A stretch of DNA of 42,430 nt from Betaproteobacteria bacterium (GCA_004295105.1 SHNC01000177.1:1-42430), one strand, 5' to 3'; numbered from the stretch's first letter, positions 28,958-39,316 are shown. Notes: a model not told the origin generated them from the letters alone. Program-made: numbers and translations.

Positions 28958-29976
28958 GCTGCGAGCTCCTGAGGCGGTTCGGCTTCGTAGCGCAGGCGTG
29001 CGTCGGCTTCGGCCAGCCTGCCGAAGAACTCGTCGATGGCGGCGAGCTGCGCCGGAATATCGGGAATCTGGTTCATCGCGTAGCGGAAGGCGGCGGAGCC
29101 GACCAGGCCCTTGGTGTACCAGGAGATGTGCTTGCGGGCGATCTTCACACCCTTGCTCTCGCCGTAGAAGGCGTACAGATCGTCGAGGTGTTCACGGCAG
29201 ACCTGATGGATCTCGCTCACGAGCGGCGGCGGCAGATCCTCGCCGGTGGCGAGGAAGTGTTCGATCTAGCGAAAGATCCAGGGCCGGCCCTGTGCCGCGC
29301 GACCGATCATCACGCCGTCGGCGCCGGTGTAGTCGAGCACGTGCTTCGCCTTCTGCGGTGTGGTGATGTCGCCGTTGGCGATCACCGGGATCTTCACCCG
29401 AGACTTGACGTGGGCGATGGTGTCGTACTCGGCATCGCCCATGTACTGGTCGGCGCGCGTGCGGCCGTGAATGGCGATCGCGCGGATGCCCGATTCCTCG
29501 GCGATGCGTGCGATGGTCGGGGCGTTCTTGTTTGCGCGGTTCCAGCCGGTGCGGAACTTGAGCGTGACCGGGGTGTCCGGCACCGCACTCACCACGGCCT
29601 CCAGGATGCGCGCGACCAGCGGCTCGTCCTGCATCAGCGCCGAACCGGCCATCACGTTGCACACCTTCTTCGCCGGGCAGCCCATGTTGATGTCGATGAT
29701 CTGTGCGCCACGCTCGGCGTTGTGGCGTGCAGCCTCGGCCATCATCGCCGGATCGGCGCCGGCGATCTGCACCGAGATCGGCTCGACTTCGCCTTCGTGG
29801 TTGGCACGGCGCTGCGTCTTCTCGCTGCCATACAGCAGCGAGTTGGACGTGACCATCTCGGACACGGCCAGCCCGGCGCCCATCTTCTTGCACAACTGGC
29901 GGAAGGGGCGGTCGGTGACGCCCGCCATCGGAGCGACGATCAGGTTGTTGCGCAGCGTGAATCCGGCGAACTGCAT
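28954..29976 (-). pseudogene. dusB: tRNA-dihydrouridine synthase DusB, interrupted by an in-frame amber codon
   Basis: The whole family sequence is present in one frame of 340 codons plus stop, but codon 237 is TAG (29268-29266 on the minus strand). Codons 1-236 give the FMN barrel: APMAGVTDRPFR, catalytic C100 in NMGCPAKKV, HGRTRADQYMGDA and IGRAAQGRPWIFR. The frame continues intact as IEHFLATGEDLPPPLVSEIHQ and on to the normal end, coding the helical tRNA-binding domain. A change from GAG or CAG at codon 237 would account for it. As read, the product lacks the RNA-binding domain. Explanations are a recent mutation, a sequencing error or readthrough. The stop of the full frame overlaps fis. 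Confidence 0.88.
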
Positions 29977-30068
29977 GGGCGTGAAGCATCAGGGAAAACG
30001 CGCATTTTACCCCATGGTGGCTGGGGGCGGGCGAGTGTGGCGTCCCTGCACCGTGGTCGACGTCGCGC

Positions 30069-31229
30069 TCACGGCCAGGCGCGTGCGCCGAACATCATGC
30101 GCCTGGCGACGAAATGGCGCAGCGGCGGACACAGGTCCAGCGTCAGCAGGCCTGCGCCGCGGGCATGGCGAAGCGGCGCCGAATCATTGCTGAAGAGCCG
30201 CACCAGGGTGTCGGTGAAACGGATCGCGCCGAAGCGGTCGAGGCTGCGTGAGTCGGCGTAGGCCGCCAGAGTCGCGGTTGCACCGGGGTCGCCGCCGCAC
30301 TCGATCAAGGTCGTGGCCAGGGCCCAGACGTCACGCAGCGCCAGGTTGAAGCCCTGCCCGGCGACGGGGTGCAAAGTCTGCGCCGCGTTGCCCAGCCACA
30401 CGGTGCGCCGGCCCACCGGATTGCGGCGGTAGCGCAGCAAGAGGGGGTAGCGCAGCCGGTCGCGGACGGCGGTCAGCCGCAGCCGTCCGCCGAGCCGGCC
30501 CTGCACCTCGGCGAGGTAGTGCGCGTCGTCGAGCGCGAGCAGGGCGTCGGCGCGATCGGGCGGCACCACGTGCACCAGCGCGTAGCCTTCGCCGTGCGGC
30601 AGCAGCGCGACCGGGCCGTCGGCGGTGAAGCGCTCGAAGGCGGTTCGGCGGTGGCCGCCGGTGGCGTCGACCTGGGCGATCAGCGCGTGCTGGCGATAGT
30701 CGTGTTCGACGACGCCGGGATCGTCCGCGCGCATGCTGCCCTCCGCGCAGGCGGCAAGCCGTGCGGAGAGCGTGGTGGCCGCCGGGGCGGGACCGGACAG
30801 GCTGGCGATCACGTCCTCGGCGCCTGGCGCGAGGTGGCTGACTTCGGTCTCGTCCATCACGCGGATGCCGGCGGCGTCGATCGCCTGCCTCAGCGCAGCG
30901 GCCAGCGCGCCGGCGGACAGCACGTAGCCGAGGGCGGGAATGTCGTAGTCGGCCGCGTGCAACAGACTGCGGCCGAGGCCGCCCTGCTGCGAGATGTGGA
31001 TGGTCTCGATCGGCGTTGCTGGCAGGTCTTGCCACACGCCGAGCCGTTGCAGGGTAAGTTGCGAGCCGTGCGCCAGCGCGAGCACGCGCGGATCCTGCAC
31101 GACGGCGTCGCGCGGGCGCGCATCGGCCAGCACGATGTCGAGCCCGGCCTCCTTCAGCGCCAGCGCGAGCGCCATGCCGACCGGGCCGGCGCCGACGATC
31201 AGCACATCAGCCTGCGGCACGGCCCGCAT
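30069..31229 (-). CDS. ubiH: UbiH/UbiF/VisC-family FAD monooxygenase (ubiquinone synthesis)
   Basis: A 386-aa flavoprotein hydroxylase. The N-terminal dinucleotide fold DVLIVGAGPVGMALALAL binds FAD, and the second FAD signature is GNAAQTLHPVAGQGFNLALRD. The family hydroxylates the ubiquinone ring. Which position it uses cannot be decided from sequence; UbiH is favoured by linkage to pepP, as in enterobacteria. The first 23 bases overlap the end of pepP, implying coupling. Confidence 0.85.
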   Translation of the reverse strand: MRAVPQADVLIVGAGPVGMALALALKEAGLDIVLADARPRDAVVQDPRVLALAHGSQLTLQRLGVWQDLPATPIETIHISQQGGLGRSLLHAADYDIPALGYVLSAGALAAALRQAIDAAGIRVMDETEVSHLAPGAEDVIASLSGPAPAATTLSARLAACAEGSMRADDPGVVEHDYRQHALIAQVDATGGHRRTAFERFTADGPVALLPHGEGYALVHVVPPDRADALLALDDAHYLAEVQGRLGGRLRLTAVRDRLRYPLLLRYRRNPVGRRTVWLGNAAQTLHPVAGQGFNLALRDVWALATTLIECGGDPGATATLAAYADSRSLDRFGAIRFTDTLVRLFSNDSAPLRHARGAGLLTLDLCPPLRHFVARRMMFGARAWP

Positions 31230-32559
31230 CCCGAATCAGGGCCTCGACCTCGGCGACTTCACGCGGCACGCCGTCGGTAAGGTATTCGCAGCCGTCGACG
31301 GTGACCAGCGCGTCGTCCTCGATGCGCACGCCGATGTTCCAGAAAGCCTGCGGCACGTCGGCGGCGGGGCGGATGTAGCAGCCGGGTTCCACCGTCAGCA
31401 CCATGCCGGCCTCGAGGGTGCGCCAGTCGCCGCCGAGCTTGTATTCGCCGGCGTCGTGCACGTCCATGCCCAGCCAGTGGCCGGTGCGGTGCATGTAGAA
31501 GCGACGGTAGTCGCCCTTGTCCAGCACGTCGTCGAGCGAGCCTTTCAGCAGGCCGAGGTCGATCAGGCCCTGTGCCAGCACCTTCACCGCGGCTTCGTGC
31601 GGCTGGTTCCAGTGCGCGCCGGGGCGGATCTCGGCGCGCGCGGCATGCTGGGCGTCGAGCACCAGTTGGTAGATGTCGCGCTGCGGCCCGCTGTAGCGGC
31701 CACTGACGGGGAAGGTCCGGGTGATGTCGGAAGCGTAGCCGTCGAGCTCGCAGCCGGCGTCGATCAGCAGCAGGTCGCCGTCCTCCATGCGCCGGTTGTT
31801 TTCGACATAGTGCAGCACGCAGGCGTTGGCGCCGCTGGCGACGATGGAGGTGTAGGCCGGATACTGGCTGCCGGCGAGGCGGAAGGCGTGCAGCAGCTCG
31901 GCCTCGATCTCGTATTCGAAGCGCCCCGGGCGCGCGGCGCGCATCGCGCGGCAGTGGGCGGCCGCCGAGATTTCGCCGGCGCGGCGCATCGTCGCGAGTT
32001 CGCTGGCGTCCTTGATCAGGCGCATCTCGTCGAGGTCGGCGCGCAGGTCGCGCACCGAATGCGGTGGCGTGACCCCGGTGCGCGAGTTGGCGCGCACCGT
32101 GTTGAGCGCGGCCATCACCTTCCCGTCCCAGTCGTTGTCGTAGCCCAGCCCGCACCACAGCACCGGCTGGTTGGCGAGAAAGTCCGGCAGTCGGCGCTCG
32201 AGGTCGCCGATCGTCCAGGCCTCGTCGAAGCCGAAGCGTTCGCAGGCGGCGTCCGGTCCATGGCGGAAGCCGTCCCAGATTTCGCGCTCCTCGTCCTTCT
32301 GACGACAGAACAGGATCTGCTTCGGCTCGGCGCCGGCCACCAGCACGACGACGGCCTCGGGTTCGGGGAATGCGGTCAGGTAATAGAAATAGCTGTCGTG
32401 CCGGTAGGGGTAGTGCGTGTCGCGGTTGCGTGTGCGTTCCGGCGCGGTGGGCAGGATGGCGACACCGCCGCCAGCGGCGGCCATGCGCGCGAGCAGGCGC
32501 TCGCGCCGGGCGCGGAATGGGGTGACGTCGAGGGTGAGGGCTTCGTTGGGGGCGTTCAT
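31207..32559 (-). CDS. pepP: Xaa-Pro aminopeptidase (aminopeptidase P)
   Basis: A 450-aa metallopeptidase of the pita-bread fold that removes an N-terminal residue preceding proline. The N-terminal domain shows RHDSYFYYLTAFPEPEAV. The dinuclear metal ligands are visible in LLIDAGCELDGYASDITRTFP (two Asp), HRTGHWLGMDVHD (His), VEPG (Glu) and GVRIEDD (Glu). It follows murU by 12 bases and overlaps ubiH. Confidence 0.94.
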   Translation of the reverse strand: MNAPNEALTLDVTPFRARRERLLARMAAAGGGVAILPTAPERTRNRDTHYPYRHDSYFYYLTAFPEPEAVVVLVAGAEPKQILFCRQKDEEREIWDGFRHGPDAACERFGFDEAWTIGDLERRLPDFLANQPVLWCGLGYDNDWDGKVMAALNTVRANSRTGVTPPHSVRDLRADLDEMRLIKDASELATMRRAGEISAAAHCRAMRAARPGRFEYEIEAELLHAFRLAGSQYPAYTSIVASGANACVLHYVENNRRMEDGDLLLIDAGCELDGYASDITRTFPVSGRYSGPQRDIYQLVLDAQHAARAEIRPGAHWNQPHEAAVKVLAQGLIDLGLLKGSLDDVLDKGDYRRFYMHRTGHWLGMDVHDAGEYKLGGDWRTLEAGMVLTVEPGCYIRPAADVPQAFWNIGVRIEDDALVTVDGCEYLTDGVPREVAEVEALIRDAGRAAG

Positions 32560-32571
32560 GGTCAGATCAGG

Positions 32572-33276
32572 TCATTCGCCGGGGGCGGGGCAGTGTCCGT
32601 GTTCGACGCGCAGGCTGCGGTCCAGTTCGGTGAGTCGCGCCGGGGTGCCGACATCGACCCATCGTCCATCATGGCATGCACCGCCGACGCGTCCGGCGGC
32701 GATCGCATCGCGCAGCAGCGGTGCGAGCCTGGCCTTGCTGCCGGAAACAATGCCGGCAAAGAGGTCCGGGTGATAGGCGCCGATGCCGGAAAAGGTCAGG
32801 CGCGAGGTGGACTCGTCTGCGCCGTCGGAGACGATGCGCGCGCCGCGCAGCAGGAAGTCGCCTGCGGGGTGATGTGCCGGGTTGGGTACCAGCAGCAACT
32901 GGGCGAGGTCCCCTTCACGGAGCCGGATGGTCGTGAAGTCCGCATCGCAGAACACGTCGCCGTTCACCACCAGGAAGGGCGCATCGCCCAGCAGCGGCAG
33001 GGCGTTGCGGATGCCGCCGGCCGTCTCCAGCGCCTCGCGCTCGGCCGACCAGGAGATGCGCACGCCGTAGCGACGGCCGTCGCCGAGCGCGGCCTCGAGC
33101 AACTGGCCGAGATGGGCGTGGTTGATCACCAGTTCGGTGAAACCGGCCTCTCGCAGGCGCTCGATGTGCCAGACGATGAGCGGCTTGCCGCCGGCCTCGA
33201 GCAGCGGCTTCGGGGTATGGTCGGTGAGCGGGCGCATGCGTTCGCCGCGGCCCGCGGCCAGGATCATCGCCTTCAT
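32572..33276 (-). CDS. murU: N-acetylmuramate-1-phosphate uridylyltransferase (MurU-like)
   Basis: A 234-aa nucleotidyltransferase of the glucose-1-phosphate thymidylyltransferase fold with [19 protein letters not shown] at the N-terminus and [13 protein letters not shown] carrying the metal-binding Asp. Next to an AmgK-like kinase (2 bases apart) it fits MurU, which makes UDP-MurNAc in the peptidoglycan amino-sugar salvage route that bypasses de novo, fosfomycin-sensitive MurA. ATG 33276 ([12 protein letters not shown]) is the clear start; longer in-frame readings lie within amgK. Confidence 0.87.
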   Translation of the reverse strand: MKAMILAAGRGERMRPLTDHTPKPLLEAGGKPLIVWHIERLREAGFTELVINHAHLGQLLEAALGDGRRYGVRISWSAEREALETAGGIRNALPLLGDAPFLVVNGDVFCDADFTTIRLREGDLAQLLLVPNPAHHPAGDFLLRGARIVSDGADESTSRLTFSGIGAYHPDLFAGIVSGSKARLAPLLRDAIAAGRVGGACHDGRWVDVGTPARLTELDRSLRVEHGHCPAPGE

Positions 33277-33278
33277 CG

Positions 33279-34319
33279 TCAGAAGGTGTAGCCGACCTGC
33301 ACCTCTTCCGGCTCGAGCCGGTCGAGCAGCTTCAGCAGCGGGCCGAGGTCGCGATAGCGCTTGCAGGCGCGGCGCAGGTAATCCATCACCAGCGGCATGT
33401 CGGCCAGGTAGCCGTCCTTGCCGTCGCGGTGGTACAGCCGGGCGAAGATGCCCAGCACCTTGATGTGGCGCTGCACACCCATCCATTCGAAGTCGCGATG
33501 GAAGTCGGCGAAGTCGTCGCGCACCGGCAGGCCGAGTTTGCGTGCCGTCTCCCAGTAGCGCACCAGCAGGTCGAGCACGAATTCCTCGTCCCAGCGGATG
33601 TAGGCATCCTTGAACAGCGACACCAGGTCGTATGTCATGGGGCCATACACCGCGTCCTGGAAGTCGATGACCCCGGGATTGGCACCGCGGCCGTCGGCCG
33701 GTTCGATCAGCATCAGGTTGCGCGAATGGAAGTCGCGATGCACGAAAACGCGGGGCTCACCCAGGTTGACCGCGAGGATCCGCTCGAAGCTGGCCTGCAG
33801 CATCGCGTTTTCGGTGCTGCTCAGTTCCACTCCCTTGTGGCGCCCGACATACCACTCCGGGAACAGCATCATCTCGCGCAGCAGCAGCGCGCGGTCGTAT
33901 TCGGGCAGTTCGCCGGGCCGGCTCGCGACCTGGATCGCTGCGAGCGCGCCGAGCGCGTCGGCATAGAGATGGGCGATGCGCTGCGGGTCGCGCGGTGGCG
34001 TGCCCTCCGCCTTCAGTACCGACAGATAGGTGCTCGAACCAAGGTCGGACAGCAGCAGGAAACCCTGTTCGAGGTCTTGCCCCAGCACGTCGGGGACATG
34101 GGCGCCGGCCTTGCGGAACAGCTCCGCGACGTGCAGCCAGGGGCGGCAGTCCTCATGCGCGGGCGGCGCGTCCATGACGATCCGCGATGGCGTGCCATCG
34201 TCGAAGCCGACACGGAAATAACGCCGAAAACTGGCGTCGGCGGAGGCGGGCGAGAGGTTGAAGGTGCGGCCGGGCATGACATCGGCGAGCCAGGCGTGCA
34301 GTTGTTCGAGGCGGTGCAA
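33279..34319 (-). CDS. amgK: N-acetylmuramate/N-acetylglucosamine kinase (AmgK-like)
   Basis: A 346-aa aminoglycoside-phosphotransferase-fold kinase that phosphorylates the anomeric carbon of MurNAc/GlcNAc for peptidoglycan recycling. It has the catalytic [11 protein letters not shown] and the metal-binding VIDFQDA. The start is a TTG at 34319 (reading [10 protein letters not shown]) with GGAG seven bases upstream. No ATG or GTG fits, and the longer open frame would cross the lptD promoter. It is divergent from lptD, as in pseudomonads. Confidence 0.87.
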   Translation of the reverse strand: MHRLEQLHAWLADVMPGRTFNLSPASADASFRRYFRVGFDDGTPSRIVMDAPPAHEDCRPWLHVAELFRKAGAHVPDVLGQDLEQGFLLLSDLGSSTYLSVLKAEGTPPRDPQRIAHLYADALGALAAIQVASRPGELPEYDRALLLREMMLFPEWYVGRHKGVELSSTENAMLQASFERILAVNLGEPRVFVHRDFHSRNLMLIEPADGRGANPGVIDFQDAVYGPMTYDLVSLFKDAYIRWDEEFVLDLLVRYWETARKLGLPVRDDFADFHRDFEWMGVQRHIKVLGIFARLYHRDGKDGYLADMPLVMDYLRRACKRYRDLGPLLKLLDRLEPEEVQVGYTF

Positions 34320-34343
34320 ACGGGTTCTCCGCAGGCGTTCGTG

Positions 34344-34349
34344 TAGAAT
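34344..34349 (+). promoter_or_regulatory. Candidate -10 box of lptD
   Basis: TAGAAT lies about 50 bases before the lptD start and only 25 bases from the amgK start on the other strand, so the divergent promoters must overlap. No convincing -35 is visible. Confidence 0.35.
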
Positions 34350-34398
34350 CCGCGAGTTTATCAATACGGTCGATCCGGTGGGCGGCCAGCCACTGTGA

Positions 34399-36942
34399 AT
34401 GTCGGGGAACACTGTGTCCGAGAAGGGTTTGAACACCAGGCTGCGCGCCATACCGTTGTTGTTGTGCTGGATTTCGGGTGCCGTCGTCGCGGCCGACATG
34501 CCGCCCCTCGTGGTGTCCCCGGATCTGGTGCGTGCTGGCGCCTCGGCGCGCGCGGTGAAACCGCAGCCGGCGGCGACGCGGTCGCCCGGCGATGCGTCGC
34601 CGGCCCCGAGGTCGGGCGACGGCGTGACGACCGCGTCGTCCGCGCCAGCGCCGCAACAGGCCGCGGGGGCGCGCGTGTCGTCCTCCTACGCGCGGCCTGC
34701 TGCCGCTGCGGCCGCGCCAGCGCCAGCCGCTGCGGCTGTGCCCGCCCGTCGCACCGGGCCCAGGGAGCCGCTCGCCCCTGGAGCCACCGAAGTCAAGGCA
34801 TTGCGCATGCGTGGCACGCGGACCGTCGAGCTGGTCGCGGACGGCGATGCCGAACTGCAGCGCGGCGACGTGCTGCTTACCGCCGACACGCTCACCTATC
34901 GCGAGGTGAGCGACCAGGCGATTGCCGACGGCAACGTCAGGTTGCAGCAGGGCAGTGCAGTGGTGACCGGTCCGCATGCGGAAGTCGTGGTGGGCGAGCA
35001 GGTGGGCAGCTTCGATTCGCCCAGCTACTCGATGACCCGCGTCCGGCCGCCGCTGGAGCCGGGTGACGAACCGCGCGAGGTGTCGGGCAGTGGTCAGGCC
35101 GACGTGATGAACCTCGAAGGCGAAAATCACTACCGGCTGAAGAACGCCACCTGGAGCACCTGCCAGGCGCAGGATCCGGACTGGTACATCAAGGCGCGCG
35201 ACCTGGAGCTCGACTACGATCGCGAGGTCGGCACCGCGCGCGGTGCGTCGGTGGTGTTCATGGACGCACCGATCTTCTGGATGCCCTGGGCCGAGTTCCC
35301 GCTCGTCGGCCAGCGTCAGTCGGGCTTCCTGCCGCCGACGTTCGGCGTGTCGACGAAGACCGGCGTCGACGTCTCGGCGCCCTACTACTGGAACATCGCA
35401 CCCAATTACGATGCGACGATCGCACCGCGCTACATGTCCAAGCGCGGCATGCAGATCGCGGGCGAATTCCGCTACATGGGCCAGACCTACCGCGGCGAGA
35501 GCCGCGTCGAGTGGTTGCCGGACGACAAGCTGCTGGGCAAGGAACGCGCATTGGGTTCCATCCAGCACCAGCAGTGGTTGACCCCGACGCTGTATGGCGC
35601 GCTCGATCTCAATGGCGTGTCGGACGATCAGTATTTCCAGGATCTGTCTTCGCGCATATCGATGTCGTCGCGCGTGAACCTGCTGCGCCAGGGGCAACTC
35701 GTGTATACCGGCGGCGGATGGTGGACCGCCTCGGCGCTGATGCAGAGCTACCAGACCCTGAGCCCGGACCCCGCGGTCAGGAACACCGCCCCTTACCGGC
35801 GACTGCCCCAGCTCATGCTCAACGCGTTCCGGCCCGACCTCGTCGGCGGGTTGACCTTCGCGCTCGACAGCGAGTACGTGCGCTTCGAGGGGCCGGAGGA
35901 CAACCAGCCCGACGGTACGCGGGCCACGGTCTATCCCCAGGTGTCACTGCCCATCAGGGGCGCGGCGTATTTCGTGACGCCGAAGGTCGGCATCCACCAC
36001 ACCAGTTACGATCTGCAGCGCCCGGAGGACATTCCCGGTGCGCGCAACTCGATTACCCGCAGCCTGCCGATCTTCTCCATCGACAGCGGCCTGATCTTCG
36101 AGCGTGAGGCGAGTTTCTTCGGCACGACTTACACCCAGACGCTCGAGCCGCGCCTCTATTACCTGAACGTGCCCTATCGCCGGCAGGCCGACATTCCGCT
36201 GTTCGACACGAGCCGTTACGACTTCGGCTTCGCGCAGATCTTCTCCGAGAACCGCTACACCGGCGGCGACCGCATCGGCGACGCGAACGACCTCACTGCC
36301 GCGGTGACCTCGCGTCTGATCGATCCGACGACGGGCGCCGAACGCATCCGCGCGCTCGTCGGCCAGCGCTATTACTTCGAGGATCAGCGCGTCACGGCGG
36401 GCGAAGAAGCGCGCACGAGCCGGCGTGCGGACGTCCTTGCCGGGCTGAGCGGGCGACTGACGCGCAGCACCACGATCGAATCGCTGCTGCAGTACAACCC
36501 GAACGACAGCGAGACCGAGCGCTTCAACGCAGCGTTGCGCTACCAGCCGGAATTCGGCAAGGCGCTGAATGCGAGCTACCGTTATGCGCGCAACCTGCGC
36601 AGTGCCGACGGCACGCTCGGCCTGCGCGATGTCGACCTGTCCGGCCAGTGGCCGCTGTGGGGCAACTGGTACGGCGTCGGCCGGGTGACGCATTCGCTGA
36701 AGGAGGATCGGATCACCGAAGCCATCGGCGGGCTCGAATACGACGGCGGCTGCTGGGTGTTCCGTGCCGCACTGCACCGTTACACCCTCGACAGCAACGA
36801 ATCGAACAAGGCCTTCTTCGTCCAGCTCGAGCTCAACGACCTCGCCAGCATCGGTTCCAGCCCGCTGACCCTCATCAAGCGCAGTGTGCCCGGCTATGGC
36901 AAGATCAACGACCCTACCGCCGACCGCGTCTTCGGCGACTGA
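34399..36942 (+). CDS. lptD: LPS-assembly outer-membrane protein LptD
   Basis: An 847-aa protein with a signal sequence (hydrophobic about 15-31), an Ala/Pro-rich linker at about 45-125, an OstA/LptA-like beta-jellyroll domain (130-250) and a C-terminal beta-barrel of about 550 residues. Together with LptE it inserts lipopolysaccharide into the outer leaflet. Only two cysteines fall outside the signal region, C255 and C785, where E. coli has four forming two disulfides. ATG 34399 lacks a ribosome-binding site; GTG 34414, with GGGGA five bases upstream, is a good alternative start. It leads the run lptD-surA-pdxA-rsmA. Confidence 0.94.
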   Translation: MSGNTVSEKGLNTRLRAIPLLLCWISGAVVAADMPPLVVSPDLVRAGASARAVKPQPAATRSPGDASPAPRSGDGVTTASSAPAPQQAAGARVSSSYARPAAAAAAPAPAAAAVPARRTGPREPLAPGATEVKALRMRGTRTVELVADGDAELQRGDVLLTADTLTYREVSDQAIADGNVRLQQGSAVVTGPHAEVVVGEQVGSFDSPSYSMTRVRPPLEPGDEPREVSGSGQADVMNLEGENHYRLKNATWSTCQAQDPDWYIKARDLELDYDREVGTARGASVVFMDAPIFWMPWAEFPLVGQRQSGFLPPTFGVSTKTGVDVSAPYYWNIAPNYDATIAPRYMSKRGMQIAGEFRYMGQTYRGESRVEWLPDDKLLGKERALGSIQHQQWLTPTLYGALDLNGVSDDQYFQDLSSRISMSSRVNLLRQGQLVYTGGGWWTASALMQSYQTLSPDPAVRNTAPYRRLPQLMLNAFRPDLVGGLTFALDSEYVRFEGPEDNQPDGTRATVYPQVSLPIRGAAYFVTPKVGIHHTSYDLQRPEDIPGARNSITRSLPIFSIDSGLIFEREASFFGTTYTQTLEPRLYYLNVPYRRQADIPLFDTSRYDFGFAQIFSENRYTGGDRIGDANDLTAAVTSRLIDPTTGAERIRALVGQRYYFEDQRVTAGEEARTSRRADVLAGLSGRLTRSTTIESLLQYNPNDSETERFNAALRYQPEFGKALNASYRYARNLRSADGTLGLRDVDLSGQWPLWGNWYGVGRVTHSLKEDRITEAIGGLEYDGGCWVFRAALHRYTLDSNESNKAFFVQLELNDLASIGSSPLTLIKRSVPGYGKINDPTADRVFGD

Positions 36943-36984
36943 CCGCCCGGACGACACGCTCCCTCGAAACCCACTCCATCCGAC

Positions 36985-38301
36985 ATGAATCGACTCTTCT
37001 CACGTAGCCGCCTCGCCCTTGCCATCGGTCTGTCCTGCGTCGTGCTCGCCCTGCCCGCGGCAGCGGCGCCGCGCGCGGTGGGCGTGGATCGCATCGTTGC
37101 CGTGGTGAACAACGAGGTCATCACCGAGCAGGAACTGCGTGCGCGAATCGACCAGACCACACGCCAGTTCAAGCGCCAGGGTGTCGAGCTGCCGCCGGCC
37201 GACGTGCTCGAGCGCCAGTTGCTGGAGCGGCTCATCGTCGAACGCGCGCAACTGCAACTGGCGCGTGAAACTTCGCTGCGCGTCGATGATGCGACCCTCG
37301 AGCGCGCCATTTCCCGCATCGCCGAGAACAACAAGCTGAGCATCGACCAGCTCCGCGCCACGCTTGATAAGGATGGTGTGTCGTGGAATCGCTTCCGTGA
37401 CCAGATCCGGACCGAGATCCTGCTGACGCGCCTGCGCGAGCGCGAAGTCGACAACAAGGTCCAGGTCACGGACGCAGAGGTCGACAACTTCCTCGCCAGC
37501 AATCCTGACGCCTTCTCCAACCAGGAGTACCTGCTGTCCCACATCCTGATCGGTGCGCCCGAGCGTCCGACGCCCGAGCAGATCGAGCGGCTGCGCGCTC
37601 GCGCCGACGCCGTGATGGCGCGCCTGCGTTCGGGCGAGGATTTCGCCCGTGTGGCGGCGGCGACGTCCGACGCACCGGACGCGATCAATGGCGGGAGCCT
37701 CGGCTGGCGCCGGCTCGATCGCGTGCCGGCGATTTTCGCGGAAGCGGCACGCAGCCTGAAGCCGGGCGAGATCGCTCCGCCGCTGCGCAGCGCATCGGGC
37801 ATCCACATCGTCAAACTGATGGAGCGCCGCGGTGGCGACACGGCCGCGGCGCAGACGCTGGAGCAGACCCGCGTTCGCCACATCCTGATCAAGACCTCGG
37901 AGGTGCTGTCCGATGCCGACGCCGAAGCCCGTCTGCGCGGGCTGCGCGAGCGCATCGTCAACGGCGCGGATTTCGGTGAGCTGGCGAAGGCGAGTTCGGC
38001 CGACCTTTCTGCGGCTAAGGGGGGCGATCTGGGCTGGGTGAATCCGGGTGACACGGTGCCCGAGTTCGAGCGTGCCATGAACGCGCTGAAGCCGGGCGAC
38101 GTCAGTCCGCCGGTGCGCTCGCCCTTCGGCTGGCACTTGATCCAGGTGCTGGAGCGCCGGGTACAGGACGTCACCGACGAGCGCAAGCGCAGTCTGGCGC
38201 GTGCGGCGCTGCGTGAGCGCAAGGCCGAACAGGCCTACGAAGACTGGCTGCGACAGTTGCGCGACAGCACCTACGTCGACAACCGCCTGGGCCGAGAGTG
38301 A
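36985..38301 (+). CDS. surA: Periplasmic chaperone/peptidyl-prolyl isomerase SurA
   Basis: A 438-aa exported chaperone for outer-membrane proteins, including LptD encoded just upstream. A signal peptide ends near AAAAPRA (about residue 27). The N-terminal chaperone region starts VDRIVAVVNNEVITEQEL. Two parvulin domains follow, at roughly 175-275 and 290-390, with paired GGDLGW/GGSLGW segments. The last four bases overlap pdxA (GTGA). Confidence 0.95.
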   Translation: MNRLFSRSRLALAIGLSCVVLALPAAAAPRAVGVDRIVAVVNNEVITEQELRARIDQTTRQFKRQGVELPPADVLERQLLERLIVERAQLQLARETSLRVDDATLERAISRIAENNKLSIDQLRATLDKDGVSWNRFRDQIRTEILLTRLREREVDNKVQVTDAEVDNFLASNPDAFSNQEYLLSHILIGAPERPTPEQIERLRARADAVMARLRSGEDFARVAAATSDAPDAINGGSLGWRRLDRVPAIFAEAARSLKPGEIAPPLRSASGIHIVKLMERRGGDTAAAQTLEQTRVRHILIKTSEVLSDADAEARLRGLRERIVNGADFGELAKASSADLSAAKGGDLGWVNPGDTVPEFERAMNALKPGDVSPPVRSPFGWHLIQVLERRVQDVTDERKRSLARAALRERKAEQAYEDWLRQLRDSTYVDNRLGRE

Positions 38302-39308
38302 GTTCCAGCGTGGCAGTGCCGGTTCTGGCCGTCACCAGCGGGGAACCGGCGGGCGTCGGTCCGGAACTGTGCGCCCGGCTCGCCGAGCGGACCTGGCCGG
38401 CGCGGCTGGTCGTAGTCGGCGACATCGACCTCATCCGGGAGCGTGCAGCCCTTGCCGGGCGACCGGTCCGGGTACAGCATCATGACGCGGCCACCCCTGC
38501 GCCGGCGGGCACGCTCGAGGTGTTGCATCTGCCGCTGGCGGCGCCCGCCCGCGTCGGTGTCCCCGACCCCGCCAACGCCCGCTATGTGCTCGGGCTGCTC
38601 GATCGGGCCCTGGCCGGCTGCGTCGGCAGGGAATTCGCCGGCATGGTCACCGCGCCGGTTCACAAGGGGGTGATCTGCGATGCGGGCGTGCCGTTTTCGG
38701 GGCATACCGAATACCTTGCCGAGCATACGGCGACACCCCGCGTCGTCATGATGCTGGTCGGCGGCGGCCTGCGCGTGGCGCTCGTCACCACGCACCTGCC
38801 GCTGTCCGCGGTGCCGGCTGCGATCACGCCGCAGGCGGTGGAGGAGACTCTGCGCATCCTGCATGCGGATCTCGTTGCCCGCTTCGGTCTCGCATCGCCG
38901 CGCATTCTGGTGGCGGGACTGAATCCGCACGCGGGCGAAGGCGGGCACCTCGGACGTGAGGAGATCGAGGTGATCGCGCCGGTGCTGGAGCGGTTGCGCG
39001 GCGAGGGCATGCACCTCGTCGGCCCGTTGCCCGCCGACACCCTGTTCGTGCCGCACACCCTGGCGCAGGGCGACGCGGTTCTGGCGATGTATCACGACCA
39101 GGGGCTGCCGGTGCTCAAGCACGCCAGCTTCGGTGGCGGAGTCAATGTGACGCTCGGCCTGCCGGTGATCCGCACCTCGGTCGATCACGGCACCGCGTTC
39201 GATCTCGCCGGCACCGGCCGTGCCGACCCGGGCAGCCTTCACGCCGCGGTCGATCTCGCGCTGACGATGGCATCGGCTGCGGCGCGCAGTGGCGCTGCCG
39301 TGGTCTGA
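38298..39308 (+). CDS. pdxA: 4-hydroxythreonine-4-phosphate dehydrogenase
   Basis: A 336-aa NAD-dependent enzyme of pyridoxal-5'-phosphate synthesis. It has [13 protein letters not shown] at the start, the substrate/metal-binding [10 protein letters not shown] and [13 protein letters not shown], and the C-terminal [14 protein letters not shown]. The start is GTG, overlapping the surA stop. The surA-pdxA-rsmA order is widely conserved in proteobacteria. Confidence 0.96.
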   Translation: MSSSVAVPVLAVTSGEPAGVGPELCARLAERTWPARLVVVGDIDLIRERAALAGRPVRVQHHDAATPAPAGTLEVLHLPLAAPARVGVPDPANARYVLGLLDRALAGCVGREFAGMVTAPVHKGVICDAGVPFSGHTEYLAEHTATPRVVMMLVGGGLRVALVTTHLPLSAVPAAITPQAVEETLRILHADLVARFGLASPRILVAGLNPHAGEGGHLGREEIEVIAPVLERLRGEGMHLVGPLPADTLFVPHTLAQGDAVLAMYHDQGLPVLKHASFGGGVNVTLGLPVIRTSVDHGTAFDLAGTGRADPGSLHAAVDLALTMASAAARSGAAVV

Positions 39309-39316
39309 GGACGGGC

